From: Pseudomonadota bacterium
GTDB lineage: Bacteria > Bdellovibrionota > UBA1018 > CAIMNF01
Assembly: GCA_027491115.1 (NCBI GenBank)
Contig: JAIXWV010000034.1
Coordinates: 186,001 to 250,000 of the forward strand
Length of the DNA stretch: 64,000 nucleotides
Direction: 5' to 3'
Below, in pieces: positions 1-8,509 of the stretch. Positions within the stretch are counted from its first letter, which is position 1. Each line of letters opens with the position of its first letter. The notes beneath the pieces are model-generated. The model was not told where the DNA came from, did no database searches, and was given only the letters and a program-made list of their open reading frames with translations. The translations under genes and the position numbers were made by a program.

Positions 1-1
1 C

Positions 2-139
2 CGGGAGAGAACCGAAGCAATCCTCAAGGATCGTGCTTACTTGGAGGGTATCCTGAAACAAGGACGCGCTGCGGCGAGAGCTCGTGCAGAAAAAACACTC
101 TCCGAGGTTTACAAACGGCTCGGATTCGTTCGAGAATAG
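2..139 (+). CDS. trpS: Tryptophanyl-tRNA synthetase, C-terminal end (partial)
   Basis: An open frame entering from the left edge and stopping at TAG 137-139 encodes about 45 residues: charged helices ending in LSEVYKRLGFVRE. The pattern (an RER-x-AIL-D start, YLEGIL, a GRAAARARAEKTL stretch, then VYKRLGF) matches the C-terminal helix region of bacterial TrpS, which charges tRNA-Trp in the cytoplasm. The catalytic Rossmann core and the HIGH/KMSKS signatures lie outside the window, so the call rests only on the tail. It is followed after 4 nt by the scpA start, an arrangement suggesting co-transcription of trpS, scpA and scpB. Confidence 0.72.
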   Translation, partial: RERTEAILKDRAYLEGILKQGRAAARARAEKTLSEVYKRLGFVRE

Positions 140-143
140 CGTC

Positions 144-953
144 ATGAGTCTGACAGCCCCAGCACCTTCAACGCGCCCGTTCACCATCCGGCTGGAACAA
201 TTCGAGGGTCCACTTGACCTGATGCTCTATCTGATTCAGAGCCAGGAACTCGATATTTCCGGAGTCTCGATTTCGAAGATCACCGACCAATACTTGCAAG
301 CTCTGAAGCTCATGCAGGAGATGGATTTTGACATCGCGTCAGAATTCTTGCTCATGGCGGCGACATTGATCCTCTGGAAGTCCAAAGCCCTCATGCCTAA
401 AGAAGACGACGGTCAGGCAGACGCCACCGAAGTCGAAATTCCACTGACCCAGGAGGAACTGGTCCAACAACTTCTGATGCGGCAGCGGTACCTCGAAATG
501 GCGGGTAGAGTCGCTGAGAACCCCTTGCTCGGTCACGACGTGTTCACCCGACCGAACAAGCGCCCACCGGTCGAGAAGATCTGGAAAGAAATGAATGTGA
601 GCAGCATCGCCACCACCTATCAGGATCTCCTGATCCGGGAGCAACGCCGTGCCCGTGTGGTGATGAAGAAAGAAACCGTCTCCCTTTCAGAAAAACTCAA
701 GGAGTTCGGCAACCGACTCACCCCGAAACAGCTTACGGCTCTCGAGACTCTCATTGCCGATAAGAAACTGAAGGGGGAATGGGTGGTGGGATTCCTGGCT
801 TCACTCGAACTTTCACGTTTGAAAAAACTCAGGATCCACCAAGAAAAAACCTTTGATCCCATTTATGTCGAATTACTCGAAAAAATCGACGAGATGGATC
901 TGCACCAGGCTTCCGGCTTTGATTACGTCCGCACAGGAGAAACACCAGCATGA
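144..953 (+). CDS. scpA: Segregation and condensation protein A (kleisin)
   Basis: A 269-residue protein. ScpA is the kleisin that bridges the SMC ATPase heads and binds ScpB, compacting and segregating the nucleoid. The N-terminal signature is clear: FEGPLDLMLYLIQSQELDI followed by an ITDQYL helix and a LLMAATLILWKSKALMP segment, the SMC-head binding helices. The C-terminal winged-helix part (around residues 190-265) ends with FDPIYVELL. I take ATG at 144 rather than the in-frame ATG at 84, because 84 lies inside trpS and would add an unrelated 20-residue tail. The stop overlaps the scpB ATG as ATGA (950-953), which implies translational coupling. Confidence 0.93.
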   Translation: MSLTAPAPSTRPFTIRLEQFEGPLDLMLYLIQSQELDISGVSISKITDQYLQALKLMQEMDFDIASEFLLMAATLILWKSKALMPKEDDGQADATEVEIPLTQEELVQQLLMRQRYLEMAGRVAENPLLGHDVFTRPNKRPPVEKIWKEMNVSSIATTYQDLLIREQRRARVVMKKETVSLSEKLKEFGNRLTPKQLTALETLIADKKLKGEWVVGFLASLELSRLKKLRIHQEKTFDPIYVELLEKIDEMDLHQASGFDYVRTGETPA

Positions 954-2374
954 GCGACCACAACTCGAAGAACGACTCCCAGAACGACAACCTTCACCAC
1001 GAAACCTCCGATGAGGCACTTGCCTTCGTACCCGGTTCGAGCGTGATCGACATCGGTGAACTCCGGAAGGCCCAGGCCGGAATGGACGGAGACCTCGACG
1101 AGGAAGCCCGTCTGATCCTGGAGGAGCTGAACGAAGACCCTGAGCTCCAAAAAGATGTTCTTGACGGTTTCGACGCCCAAGAGAGCAATGAAAACCTCGA
1201 ACGGATCGCCGCAGCTGTTGAAAAACAGGAAGTGGAAACTCTCGAAGTCATGGAAGCCCTTTCCCTCGAGACGGCCGAGGAACTGAAGGCACTGAACCAG
1301 GTCTTCATAGAAGAAGACCGTCTGCTCGAGACCAAGATCGCTCAGGAAAATGCCTCGTCAATCGAGGACGGAGATGAGACTCCGTCTGAAGAAGAAATGA
1401 GTGAAGAAGACGCCGCACTCCGGGCAGCACTTCCCAAGCCAGACGAATCCGGGAATTACGACCTCGATGACTTGCAAAGTTGCATCGACACCCTTCTCTT
1501 CTATTCGGACCGCCCGGTCAGCTTGAAGCGCATGAAGGACATGCTCGAAATGCCAGAGGCTTCGGACGAGCCCCTTCTAGAGGCGATCGCTCTTCTCAAG
1601 GAAAGCTATCAGACCGCGTCCCGCGGGTTTGAGATTGCTGAAATTGCTGGCGGTTACCAGTTCAGAACAAAAACCTCGAAGGCCCCTTTGCTTCGCAAGT
1701 TGGCAAAAGTGCAGGTCCAGCGACTCTCCCGTGGAGCCATGGAGACTCTCACCATCGTCGCCTACAAGCAGCCCTGCACCAAAGATGACATCGATCAGGT
1801 CCGGGGTGTGGACAGTTCCCACTTCATCCGCACGCTTCTCGATCGAAAGCTCGTTGAAGTATCGGGCCGCTCTGAAGCTGCGGGAAGACCCATGATTTAC
1901 TCCACCACCGACACCTTCCTCGAAGTCTTCGGATTGATGGACCTGAAGGGACTTCCACCACTTCGTGAGATCGAAGCGATGGTTCCCCAGATGGCTGCTG
2001 CCGAAGAAGGAGCCGAAGATCCACGCGTCCTCCAGATGCGGAAAATGGTGAACCAAATGAAGACCGAGTCGAATCATCTCGACTATGACGCCCGTGAAGA
2101 CGAGCGCATCCTTCAAGAGATCCGTGATCGCGTGAAGTCGATCGACATCTCGACGCCTTACCTGACTCGCCAAAAAGAATTGGCCGACCAAGGGATCGTC
2201 GGGGAAGAAGCCGAAGCGATCCTCATGGCGGAATTCAAGATGAACGTGACCCTTGCCGGGGGCGAACCGGTTCAAGAAGATCCTGAGACTCTGAGCGCTG
2301 ACGAGTTGGCCCAGATCGCAGGGTTGCATGCTTCAAAAGAAGAAGCACCGACCGAAGAACTGACGAACGACTAA
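950..2374 (+). CDS. scpB: Segregation and condensation protein B with long acidic extensions
   Basis: A 474-residue protein, much longer than typical ScpB (about 180-250 residues). The two winged-helix ScpB domains run from about residue 170 to 340, with diagnostic stretches TLTIVAYKQPCTKDDIDQVR and GRPMIYSTTDTFLEVFGL (the latter normally reads GRP-x-LYGTT-x-FL-x-F-GL). Residues 1-165 are highly acidic and Glu-rich, predicted helical or disordered. The C-terminal 130 residues are also acidic and mostly helical. ScpB dimers bind ScpA in the SMC complex. Translationally coupled to scpA by an ATGA overlap. The stop overlaps the convergent HD-domain gene by 4 nt. The function of the extensions is unknown; they may mediate extra protein contacts. 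Confidence 0.9.
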   Translation: MSDHNSKNDSQNDNLHHETSDEALAFVPGSSVIDIGELRKAQAGMDGDLDEEARLILEELNEDPELQKDVLDGFDAQESNENLERIAAAVEKQEVETLEVMEALSLETAEELKALNQVFIEEDRLLETKIAQENASSIEDGDETPSEEEMSEEDAALRAALPKPDESGNYDLDDLQSCIDTLLFYSDRPVSLKRMKDMLEMPEASDEPLLEAIALLKESYQTASRGFEIAEIAGGYQFRTKTSKAPLLRKLAKVQVQRLSRGAMETLTIVAYKQPCTKDDIDQVRGVDSSHFIRTLLDRKLVEVSGRSEAAGRPMIYSTTDTFLEVFGLMDLKGLPPLREIEAMVPQMAAAEEGAEDPRVLQMRKMVNQMKTESNHLDYDAREDERILQEIRDRVKSIDISTPYLTRQKELADQGIVGEEAEAILMAEFKMNVTLAGGEPVQEDPETLSADELAQIAGLHASKEEAPTEELTND

Positions 2375-3750
2375 AGGATTTTCAGGTCATGCTTCAGGGC
2401 ATGGAAGATCTTTTTGAACACGCCTGAGTTGAAATAAGCTTCACGGGCATCGAAAAAGGATGTCAGATCGACCTCCTTGTTCTTGAAGGTCTGGCTGTAC
2501 TCGATCATGTCCTGGGCGATGATGAACAGAGCCGAGAGCGGCGTGATGAATTTCGAATTCAATCCACGCGGAAATCCTGTTCCGTCGGGACGCTCGTGGT
2601 GTTGGGCCACGATCTGTTCCACATCCGAGGGTACCTCGCTCATGCTCCGGGCATGGTCGGCCGCTTTGTTCGAATGCATCCGGATTTCTTTCAACTCATC
2701 GGTTGTGAAGTTCCCTGACTCGGAGGCTTTGTCGAGTGAAAACACGGTAGCCAGTTTGTCGTTGCTCAACGGAAGATCGTGCAAGAATGCGGCGAGGGTG
2801 AGTTTGAAATAGGTGGTATTCGAGGTCCAGCCGATCTTGAACGCCAAAGCACAAGCGACTTTACCGAGCATCAAGCTGTGCGCGGTGAGGTAGTTCCCCT
2901 CTTTATTCTTTAGGTCGACGAGAATGGTGCTCAACTTGGGCTTCGCACCCATCAACTTGATGGTGGCGCTCACACTGCTCACTGCGACCTTCTGGGCTTC
3001 AGGGGTGAATCCCATCGTGGCGACCACATCCCGGACCATGCTGTGGCCCTGCTCGATCGCCCTGTTGGCGGCCTTTTCATCAACGGGATCTTTTGAAAGG
3101 GCACGGTCCAGATCTTTCTGGCGGTTCCCGAGAATGGCTGCGCAATCTTCACGTCTGAAGTAGAAGTGGGTGAGCTTTTTCGACTCCAGGAATTTCTCGA
3201 TCTCCTGCTTCTCGACCAGATCGCCTTTGTTGAACACGGGAACATAGTGTCCGTCGATTAATTGCGCGTAAACCGTGGCTTCAAGCGGTCCCATCGAGGG
3301 CAGATAATCCGGTCGGACCAGAATGTATTCCGACTCCTCCCGATGCATCATTGGTATGCGACCGGTCACTTCCAGGCGGTTGATCGTTTTTGGAAGCTCA
3401 CCCAAAACAGCATCGGCGTGAATGAATTCAATCGTGGTTTCGGTACCGTCCAGCCCCTGGACGATTTTAGGATCCAGACCACACAAAACATATGCTGCAT
3501 TCCCGCCCAACTCAAGAAACGCCCTCAGGATGGTCAGGGAACTGGATCGATGTTCAAACACGATCAAACCGTACTTTTTACTGGTTTTTTCGAGGTGATC
3601 GACAGCATCCAACAAGTTCTGGAATCTTGCTGCCGCTATCGGACGTTTGAAATGATCTTCGACCTCTTTGTGAACCGAATCCAGGAGAGACATCTCCGTG
3701 AAAACCAGCAGAACATCAATGTTTTGTTCAGAATTTTGAGCTTGGTCCAT
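2371..3750 (-). CDS. HD-GYP-like phosphohydrolase with degenerate metal motif
   Basis: A 459-residue protein. The N-terminal 120 residues resemble a receiver-like alpha/beta domain. The C-terminal half is an HD-type all-helical domain: an HSLMLG helix, FLHDLPL (the HD pair), a later H in IRMHSNKAA, and HHERPDGTGFPRGL, the hallmark of HD-GYP cyclic-di-GMP phosphodiesterases. The usual HDxGK is HDLPL here and GYP is GFP, so the bimetal centre may be altered and catalysis is uncertain. ATG at 3750 is chosen because GGAAAGG lies just upstream; a TTG 30 nt further upstream is the only alternative. Probably a signalling protein acting on, or sensing, cyclic dinucleotides. Confidence 0.75.
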   Translation of the reverse strand: MDQAQNSEQNIDVLLVFTEMSLLDSVHKEVEDHFKRPIAAARFQNLLDAVDHLEKTSKKYGLIVFEHRSSSLTILRAFLELGGNAAYVLCGLDPKIVQGLDGTETTIEFIHADAVLGELPKTINRLEVTGRIPMMHREESEYILVRPDYLPSMGPLEATVYAQLIDGHYVPVFNKGDLVEKQEIEKFLESKKLTHFYFRREDCAAILGNRQKDLDRALSKDPVDEKAANRAIEQGHSMVRDVVATMGFTPEAQKVAVSSVSATIKLMGAKPKLSTILVDLKNKEGNYLTAHSLMLGKVACALAFKIGWTSNTTYFKLTLAAFLHDLPLSNDKLATVFSLDKASESGNFTTDELKEIRMHSNKAADHARSMSEVPSDVEQIVAQHHERPDGTGFPRGLNSKFITPLSALFIIAQDMIEYSQTFKNKEVDLTSFFDAREAYFNSGVFKKIFHALKHDLKIL

Positions 3751-3876
3751 GCCTTTCCAATTATGGCCTGCAGGGGTCAAGCGTGTAAATGTTTGAGTTG
3801 ACTTGATTTTTTTGACTTAACGGGCTAAGACCGTCAAAACACTAGCACTGCCGGGAAGGCAGGGCGGAAAGGTCTC

Positions 3877-4806
3877 ATGTCCTCTTCATCCAAAGGCGCC
3901 GAACGCCTTCAAAAACTCATCGCTCAAGCGGGGATCGCCTCGCGCCGGACAGCCGAAGAATGGATCCGTGACGGTCTCGTCACTGTGAACGGCAAAGTGG
4001 CGGCCCTCGGAGACAAGGCCGAACTCGGTCAGGACTCGATCAAGGTCAAAGGGAAGCTCCTCAGTGCTCCATCCCAAAGGGTCTACTACCTCATCTACAA
4101 ACCGAAGCATGTGATTGCCATGGTCGCCGAGGACGAAGAAGGGCGCACCACTTTGAAAGACCTGATCCCGAGGATCAAAGAGCGGGTGTTCACCGTCGGC
4201 CGGATGGATTATGCGGGCGAAGGCGCCATTCTCCTGACTAATGACGGAGAACTCACTCAACAGATCCTCAAATCAAAAAACATCGTCAGACGCTACCAGG
4301 TCAAGGTCGATCGGACCCCCTCCCAGGAGGATCTCGCTCGCTTGGCCCGAGGGGCCCGGATCGAAGGTCGCGTCATGCAACCCTACCATGTCCGGGTGGT
4401 CGAGGCATATACCAGGAACGCCCTGATTGAGATCTCCTTCGAAGGAATGGGCGCGATCGATGTTCGGAAGTATTTCGAGCTGAAAGGTTTCTTCCCCGAG
4501 AAAGTGGCACGTGTGGCGATCGGTCACATTTCGGCTGAATCGCTCCAACCCGGAGCCTACAAACGCCTCGAGCCCTCCTCGGTCAAAGCACTGCTTTCTC
4601 AGCCGGAGCTCGCCAAGAAAAAGATCGAGAAACTGGTGGGTTCCAAAGAGGCCAAGGTGAAGGCCGTGTCTGAGGCGGCGCTGAAATCGGATGCGGACAG
4701 GAAGCGCAAGGGACGTCCTTCGAAAATCACTCCGAAGAAGATCTCCCCGATCAAGGCCTCCTCCAACAAGATCACGCCTAAAAAAATCTCACCCAAGAGA
4801 AAGTGA
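3877..4806 (+). CDS. 23S/16S rRNA pseudouridine synthase, RluB/RsuA family
   Basis: A 309-residue protein. Residues 8-55 form an S4 RNA-binding domain (RLQKLIAQAGIASRRTAEE). The catalytic domain carries VGRMDYAGEGAILLTNDGEL, in which the Asp of GRMDY (about D111) is the family nucleophile; most relatives read GRLD here. The family isomerises uridine in rRNA (RluB, RluE, RluF, RsuA); the exact site cannot be assigned by eye. The last 70 residues are a Lys-rich tail with a repeated ITPKKISP/SPIK pattern, probably an RNA-contacting disordered extension. The start is supported by a GGAAAGG-like ribosome site. It stands alone, convergent with the RRM protein. Confidence 0.9.
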   Translation: MSSSSKGAERLQKLIAQAGIASRRTAEEWIRDGLVTVNGKVAALGDKAELGQDSIKVKGKLLSAPSQRVYYLIYKPKHVIAMVAEDEEGRTTLKDLIPRIKERVFTVGRMDYAGEGAILLTNDGELTQQILKSKNIVRRYQVKVDRTPSQEDLARLARGARIEGRVMQPYHVRVVEAYTRNALIEISFEGMGAIDVRKYFELKGFFPEKVARVAIGHISAESLQPGAYKRLEPSSVKALLSQPELAKKKIEKLVGSKEAKVKAVSEAALKSDADRKRKGRPSKITPKKISPIKASSNKITPKKISPKRK

Positions 4807-4810
4807 TCAA

Positions 4811-4840
4811 AAAAGCCCCGGGGTGTTCCCCCGGGGCTCT
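4811..4840 (-). terminator. Rho-independent terminator of the RRM protein gene
   Basis: A 10-bp GC-rich stem (4814-4823 paired with 4829-4838, AGCCCCGGGG with CCCCGGGGCT) with a 5-nt loop. Read on the minus strand it is followed by six T residues, the correct side to terminate the gene at 4874-5248. On the plus strand there is no T run, although the hairpin also lies just after the pseudouridine synthase stop. Confidence 0.85.
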
Positions 4841-4873
4841 GCGAACTTTCATTGAATCTAAAAAGCTTCGGGC

Positions 4874-5248
4874 TTAGCGGTATCCGCCTCCGCCGCCGCG
4901 GTATCCACCGCCGCCACCGCCACCAGAACGATCGCCACGGTATCCACCGCCGCCACCGCCCGGACGTCCGCCACGACCGCCGCCACCGCCTTCGCGAGGC
5001 TGCATTTCGCGAGCTTCGTTCACGGTGATCGTACGACCTTCATACTCGGCGCCATTGAGCTTCTCGATGGCTGCGAGTGCTTCTGCGTCCGTGGCCATTT
5101 CCACGAATCCGAAACCCTTGGACCGGCCGGTGGCGCGGTCAGTGATCACTTTCGCCGACTCAACCGTTCCGTATTGGGCGAAAGTGTCCATCAGGACTTG
5201 ATCGGTTGCAGAAAAGGGAAGATTCCCTACGAAAATACGTTTTCCCAT
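4874..5248 (-). CDS. RNA-binding protein, RRM domain with glycine-rich tail
   Basis: A 124-residue protein with one RNA recognition motif in residues 1-80: RNP2 is IFVGNLPF (5-12) and RNP1 is KGFGFVEM (about 45-52), so the aromatic RNA-stacking residues are present. Residues 85-124 are Gly/Arg/Tyr-rich with repeated GGGGGYRG units, like cold-inducible RRM proteins of cyanobacteria and former deltaproteobacteria. It probably binds single-stranded RNA as a chaperone or regulator. A strong AAGGAG ribosome site lies 10 nt before ATG. The repetitive DNA at 4874-4985 is simply the codons of the Gly-rich tail. A long leader (about 250 nt to the next gene) may hold its promoter. Confidence 0.93.
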   Translation of the reverse strand: MGKRIFVGNLPFSATDQVLMDTFAQYGTVESAKVITDRATGRSKGFGFVEMATDAEALAAIEKLNGAEYEGRTITVNEAREMQPREGGGGGRGGRPGGGGGGYRGDRSGGGGGGGYRGGGGGYR

Positions 5249-5410
5249 GTTTGGGCTACTCCTTGTTAAATTGGCCCTGATCCCATGATCGCCCTATTGC
5301 GAGTCCATGAACCGGGGGCACTCGAACCAGGACTCAATCTGATCGGAGAAGCGGAACGCGAACTCGGACTGGAACTGAAACCGGGTACTTTGACACAATC
5401 CCACAAAATG

Positions 5411-5448
5411 CCGGGACCGGCAAGGGTTTTCCCGCTCGCCGGTCCGAC
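5411..5448 (-). terminator. Possible terminator of the metalloprotease gene
   Basis: Inverted repeat GGACCGGC (5414-5421) with GCCGGTCC (5438-5445), plus an inner GGG/CCC helix around a TTTT loop. On the minus strand it is followed after a few bases by ATTTTG, a short T tract. It lies 55 nt past the stop of the gene at 5500-7989. Stem quality is good; the T tract is weak. Confidence 0.45.
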
Positions 5449-5499
5449 AACTTTCAATAAAACATCATGCTTGCATGCACTTGATGCGATCAGTCAGCT

Positions 5500-7989
5500 T
5501 TAGCCCAAGAGGCGCTTCATCAAAAGAAATGCCTCACGCTCTTCATGATTTTTTGCCGACCGGAGCTCGGACTCGACCTGTGACTTCAAGATCGAGATCA
5601 TCGCATCCACTCCCGGACGCCCACTGAAGCTTTTGAGGGAGCGAGCCGCATACAAGCGCTCGTTCAAGGTGGCGCTCAGATCTCCGGCGGTCCGGGCCAA
5701 GATCCCGGTGATTTCGGACTCGACATCCAGGCTGGTCCCGTCCAGCTGACCGAAGAAGAAGGGCAAACCCTCGATGTGACTGAGTCTCGACAGGATCGAG
5801 GCACGCAGACGGGGCAACCCGCCCCTGCCGTCACGCTCGAACCGTTTGCCGAAGGAGAAGACTCCGAGCTTGATGTTCAGGGCGATGGCGTCTGCAGAAC
5901 TCCCTTGGGCCTGCATGAAAGGACTCGCCTTCAAGGACTCAGCCGCAGTTTCGGCCAGAACCAGGATCTGTTTCTGGACGGCGGAGGAGAGGGTCTTCAG
6001 TTCGAGTGCATGCTTGAGTCCGTTCAAAGCACGGGTTCTCATTCCTGCTTCCGAAAGATCACCGATCACGTCAGCGAAGAAAGGCCTGAGAGACTTCAAG
6101 TTGCTCCGCACAGTCGAAGCCAGTGACGCTTTACCGGACAGATGATAGAAGCGCAGGACGCCAGTCAGATCCGACACGAGGCGGGTCATCAATCCGTTCA
6201 GATCGTCCTCCGTCTTCACTGCGGCGATCGCTTCAGAGGTCAACACCGCTTTTTGCATGTTCTGGAGGGCTTCAGTGAGCGAAACATCCCCGGAAAGACT
6301 CTCCTCGCTCAGGCGCTTGATCGCCGTTTCGACCGAAAGGGTCGGATCTTTCTCGATGTCGTAGCGCATGCAGGTCGGATCGACTGCTCCTGCCTCTTCG
6401 GTGTCGGCTTCGGCGTCGTTACAGACCGACATCACCGGGTCCGAGCTCTTCACGTCTTTCATGCCGTTGTAGAGCGCACTCAAGGCCTGGCGGTCGTACT
6501 CGAGTACAGGGCCTTCTGCACTGTCTTCGTTGAACACCTGACGCTCGATCTCATAATCGTTGTAATCCATGATCGAGCTCGAAAACAAACTGTCCGGCTT
6601 GCTCCGATCAAACGTGAGCGAGCCCTTGAAGTTGTGGGCGAGTCCGAGCGCATGCCCGACCTCGTGGAAGAGTGTCCCCTTCATGAGCTGGATGGCGAAC
6701 TTCTCTGCAGCTTCCTGGGTCATCCGACCCGAGCGGAGGGCCTCGTTGACGGCCTTCAGGTCGCGCATGCAACGGTTCCGGAAAGCGCGACCGTGATCAT
6801 GACTTTTTCCTTGGGCTCCGGATTCATCTGCTTTGTCGGAGTACTTACCATTCGCCCAATAATCGGCTCCAATTTGGAACCAGGCCACCGGCATGTAAAT
6901 CAAGCTGTGACTTTGCTTTCCGGTGAAAGGGTCGGACGCCTGGGACTCGTAGGCCGCACCGGCCACGAGACGGCTGTCCCAATTGATCACATTGTAGCGG
7001 GGATCGCCGAGCTTCACGCCTTCCGGCAGCCGGCCCATGAAGCGCACCACTTCGCGCTCAATGCCGGCGAAATTCTTGAAATAACGGTTCCAACCGAGAA
7101 GAGCGTCCCTCACCACCGGAAGATGCTCGTCCTTGATGTTCGAGGTCACATACCAATCGATGGTCTTGCCATCGCCAATGTCAAAATGCTGTGCGAATGC
7201 GAATTTCTCCTCGCCCTTGCGGATGGTCTCACCGGATAGGAGACGGTAGCGGGACAATTTGCCTTCGAGTCCGCCGGTCGGATCGGTCGGGTCCATGCGG
7301 ATCGCCTCGAAAGAAGACGAAGGAGCAAGCGCCTCCTTGGGCATGACTGACTCCATCATCTCCACCACTGAACCGTCAGCCAGAAGCAAACTGGTTTCCT
7401 GGAGAACGAGGTTCCCTTCCTTCACAAACTCGAGCGAACGGGTCCAGCGGTCCTTCGGCGACTTCTGGCTCCCGACCACAGCGCCGGTCAAAAACTCGGA
7501 AGAATCCGCATCCGATACCGTGAGAGCTTCTTCGGTTTCAGCGAGGATCTTGTAACGGCTCACCAGGCGATCGGGATGATTCACATCGCTCGGGTAAGAG
7601 CGCTTCGCATCTTCGATCAGCTGGAGCTCCTTCCCGTTGATCTTGAAGTAAACCGGAATGTGGCCGATCGCCATGCTCTGGTTGTAGAGATCCATGTCCT
7701 CGTCATACAGAGATGAGTACTGGAGATCGGCTCCATACAAGAATTCCTTCCCCAGGATTTCGCTCTTCTTCAATGTGATTTCGGCGCTGATCGCCTGAGC
7801 TTTCCCCTCTTCAGGCTTTGTCGCAGAAGTGGCATTTGCTGGAGAGTCAGAAGAAGGCGCCACACTCACCCGGTAGCCCGCATCGGCCGTCTTCACTTCC
7901 GAGACCATCGGCGGGCGGGCCTGCCGGGTACACGCACTCATGAAGCTCAAGGTAAACAGGGCGAGGAGGATCAGGGGGAGTTTTTTCAT
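5500..7989 (-). CDS. Zinc-dependent metalloprotease lipoprotein
   Basis: An 829-residue protein. A lipoprotein signal peptide is visible: a KK n-region, a hydrophobic stretch and FMSAC at Cys20. The catalytic motif HEVGHALGLAHNFKGS (about 442-457) is a metzincin-type HExxHxxGxxH with a Ser after the third His, followed about 20 residues later by SIMDYNDYE, a candidate Met-turn. This arrangement is seen in large bacterial zinc-dependent metalloproteases of the DUF5117-like group; that family link is from memory. The C-terminal 300 residues are helical. The likely location is the periplasm or outer membrane. RBS AAGGAA precedes ATG, and a promoter is proposed at 8014-8042. A long antisense ORF is a coding shadow. 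Confidence 0.85.
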   Translation of the reverse strand: MKKLPLILLALFTLSFMSACTRQARPPMVSEVKTADAGYRVSVAPSSDSPANATSATKPEEGKAQAISAEITLKKSEILGKEFLYGADLQYSSLYDEDMDLYNQSMAIGHIPVYFKINGKELQLIEDAKRSYPSDVNHPDRLVSRYKILAETEEALTVSDADSSEFLTGAVVGSQKSPKDRWTRSLEFVKEGNLVLQETSLLLADGSVVEMMESVMPKEALAPSSSFEAIRMDPTDPTGGLEGKLSRYRLLSGETIRKGEEKFAFAQHFDIGDGKTIDWYVTSNIKDEHLPVVRDALLGWNRYFKNFAGIEREVVRFMGRLPEGVKLGDPRYNVINWDSRLVAGAAYESQASDPFTGKQSHSLIYMPVAWFQIGADYWANGKYSDKADESGAQGKSHDHGRAFRNRCMRDLKAVNEALRSGRMTQEAAEKFAIQLMKGTLFHEVGHALGLAHNFKGSLTFDRSKPDSLFSSSIMDYNDYEIERQVFNEDSAEGPVLEYDRQALSALYNGMKDVKSSDPVMSVCNDAEADTEEAGAVDPTCMRYDIEKDPTLSVETAIKRLSEESLSGDVSLTEALQNMQKAVLTSEAIAAVKTEDDLNGLMTRLVSDLTGVLRFYHLSGKASLASTVRSNLKSLRPFFADVIGDLSEAGMRTRALNGLKHALELKTLSSAVQKQILVLAETAAESLKASPFMQAQGSSADAIALNIKLGVFSFGKRFERDGRGGLPRLRASILSRLSHIEGLPFFFGQLDGTSLDVESEITGILARTAGDLSATLNERLYAARSLKSFSGRPGVDAMISILKSQVESELRSAKNHEEREAFLLMKRLLG

Positions 7990-8013
7990 GAAGGGTTCCT
8001 TTTCGAGGTTCGA

Positions 8014-8042
8014 ATATTACCTGAGTGATTTAATAAAGTAAA
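8014..8042 (-). promoter_or_regulatory. Promoter of the metalloprotease gene
   Basis: On the minus strand TTTACT (8037-8042) is followed by exactly 17 nt and TAATAT (8014-8019), about 25 nt upstream of ATG at 7989, leaving room for the AAGGAA ribosome site. Both hexamers are close to sigma-70 consensus. Confidence 0.5.
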
Positions 8043-8160
8043 TGAATATTTTCGGATTCATGCTGAAATCAGGCTGAATTCGCGCGATTTACCTCGCCCG
8101 GATCATTCGGTCCAAGTGGCCTGAATTCTGAGAGTTTTGTTCTCTCATCCATGAATCCCG

Positions 8161-8189
8161 TTGACTTCCCCTCCCCTCGGGATTAGGCT
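8161..8189 (+). promoter_or_regulatory. Promoter of initiator tRNA
   Basis: TTGACT (8161-8166), a 17-nt spacer and TAGGCT (8184-8189) lie 31 nt before the tRNA 5' end, as expected for a stable-RNA promoter with a short 5' leader for RNase P. Confidence 0.6.
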
Positions 8190-8220
8190 TCGAAGCACAG
8201 GAAACACCTGAAGTTTTTGA

Positions 8221-8297
<77 letters not shown>

Positions 8298-8303
8298 ATT
8301 TGG

Positions 8304-8337
8304 AAAGCCTCGGATCCGTCAGGATTCGGGGCTTTTC
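8304..8337 (+). terminator. Terminator of the initiator tRNA
   Basis: Hairpin of AAAGCC-T-CGGATCC with GGATTCG-G-GGCTTT around a GTCA loop, ending in TTTTCT. It begins 6 nt after the tRNA CCA. Confidence 0.8.
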
Positions 8338-8340
8338 TAA

Positions 8341-8480
8341 TTGGTTCAGGCCTCATGAACTGACGACCGCAGGTCGGAAGTTCACAAAAATGCCAGGAGG
8401 GCATTTTTGCACAAACCGAAGGTTTGCCCGTAGGGCGACAAGCAGGATGCGAGTCGTGAAATCTGGCCCCCACAACCCAT
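8341..8480 (+). repeat. Structured element carrying inverted and direct copies of tRNA-fMet segments
   Basis: This 140-nt non-coding stretch contains four hairpins in tandem: 8356-8384 (TGAACT...AGTTCA), 8385-8409 (CAAAAATGCC/GGCATTTTTG), 8412-8426 (CAAACC-GAA-GGTTTG) and 8426-8436 (GCCC-GTA-GGGC). The first arm (8356-8368) is a perfect 13-nt reverse complement of tRNA positions 8266-8278. The far end (8459-8471) is a perfect 13-nt direct copy of tRNA positions 8278-8290, and continues as a near match of the CCA end. It lies between the tRNA terminator and the next gene. It could be a remnant of a second tRNA copy, a repeat-associated element inserted at a tRNA, or a regulatory RNA; no protein is encoded. 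Confidence 0.6.
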
Positions 8481-8509
8481 TCATCCTTGTGATATCCTGA
8501 TCCCGGAGC

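Noticed and set aside
4874-4990. Repetitive CCGCC/CACCG pattern resembling a tandem repeat or CRISPR-like array
   Set aside because: It is simply the codons for the glycine-rich tail of the RRM protein; there are no spacers and the period follows Gly codons.
5290-5335. T-arm-like GGTTCGAGT on the minus strand, suggesting a tRNA
   Set aside because: No matching acceptor stem, D arm or anticodon arm could be built around it; the region is the leader of the RRM gene.
5285-5503. Short plus-strand reading frame of 72 codons between the RRM gene and the metalloprotease gene
   Set aside because: No ribosome site, no recognisable motif, it crosses a terminator-like hairpin and the stop of the metalloprotease gene, and the residue composition looks random.
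6142-7239. Long plus-strand reading frame of 365 codons
   Set aside because: It is fully antisense to the zinc metalloprotease, whose catalytic motif, lipobox and ribosome site are clear.
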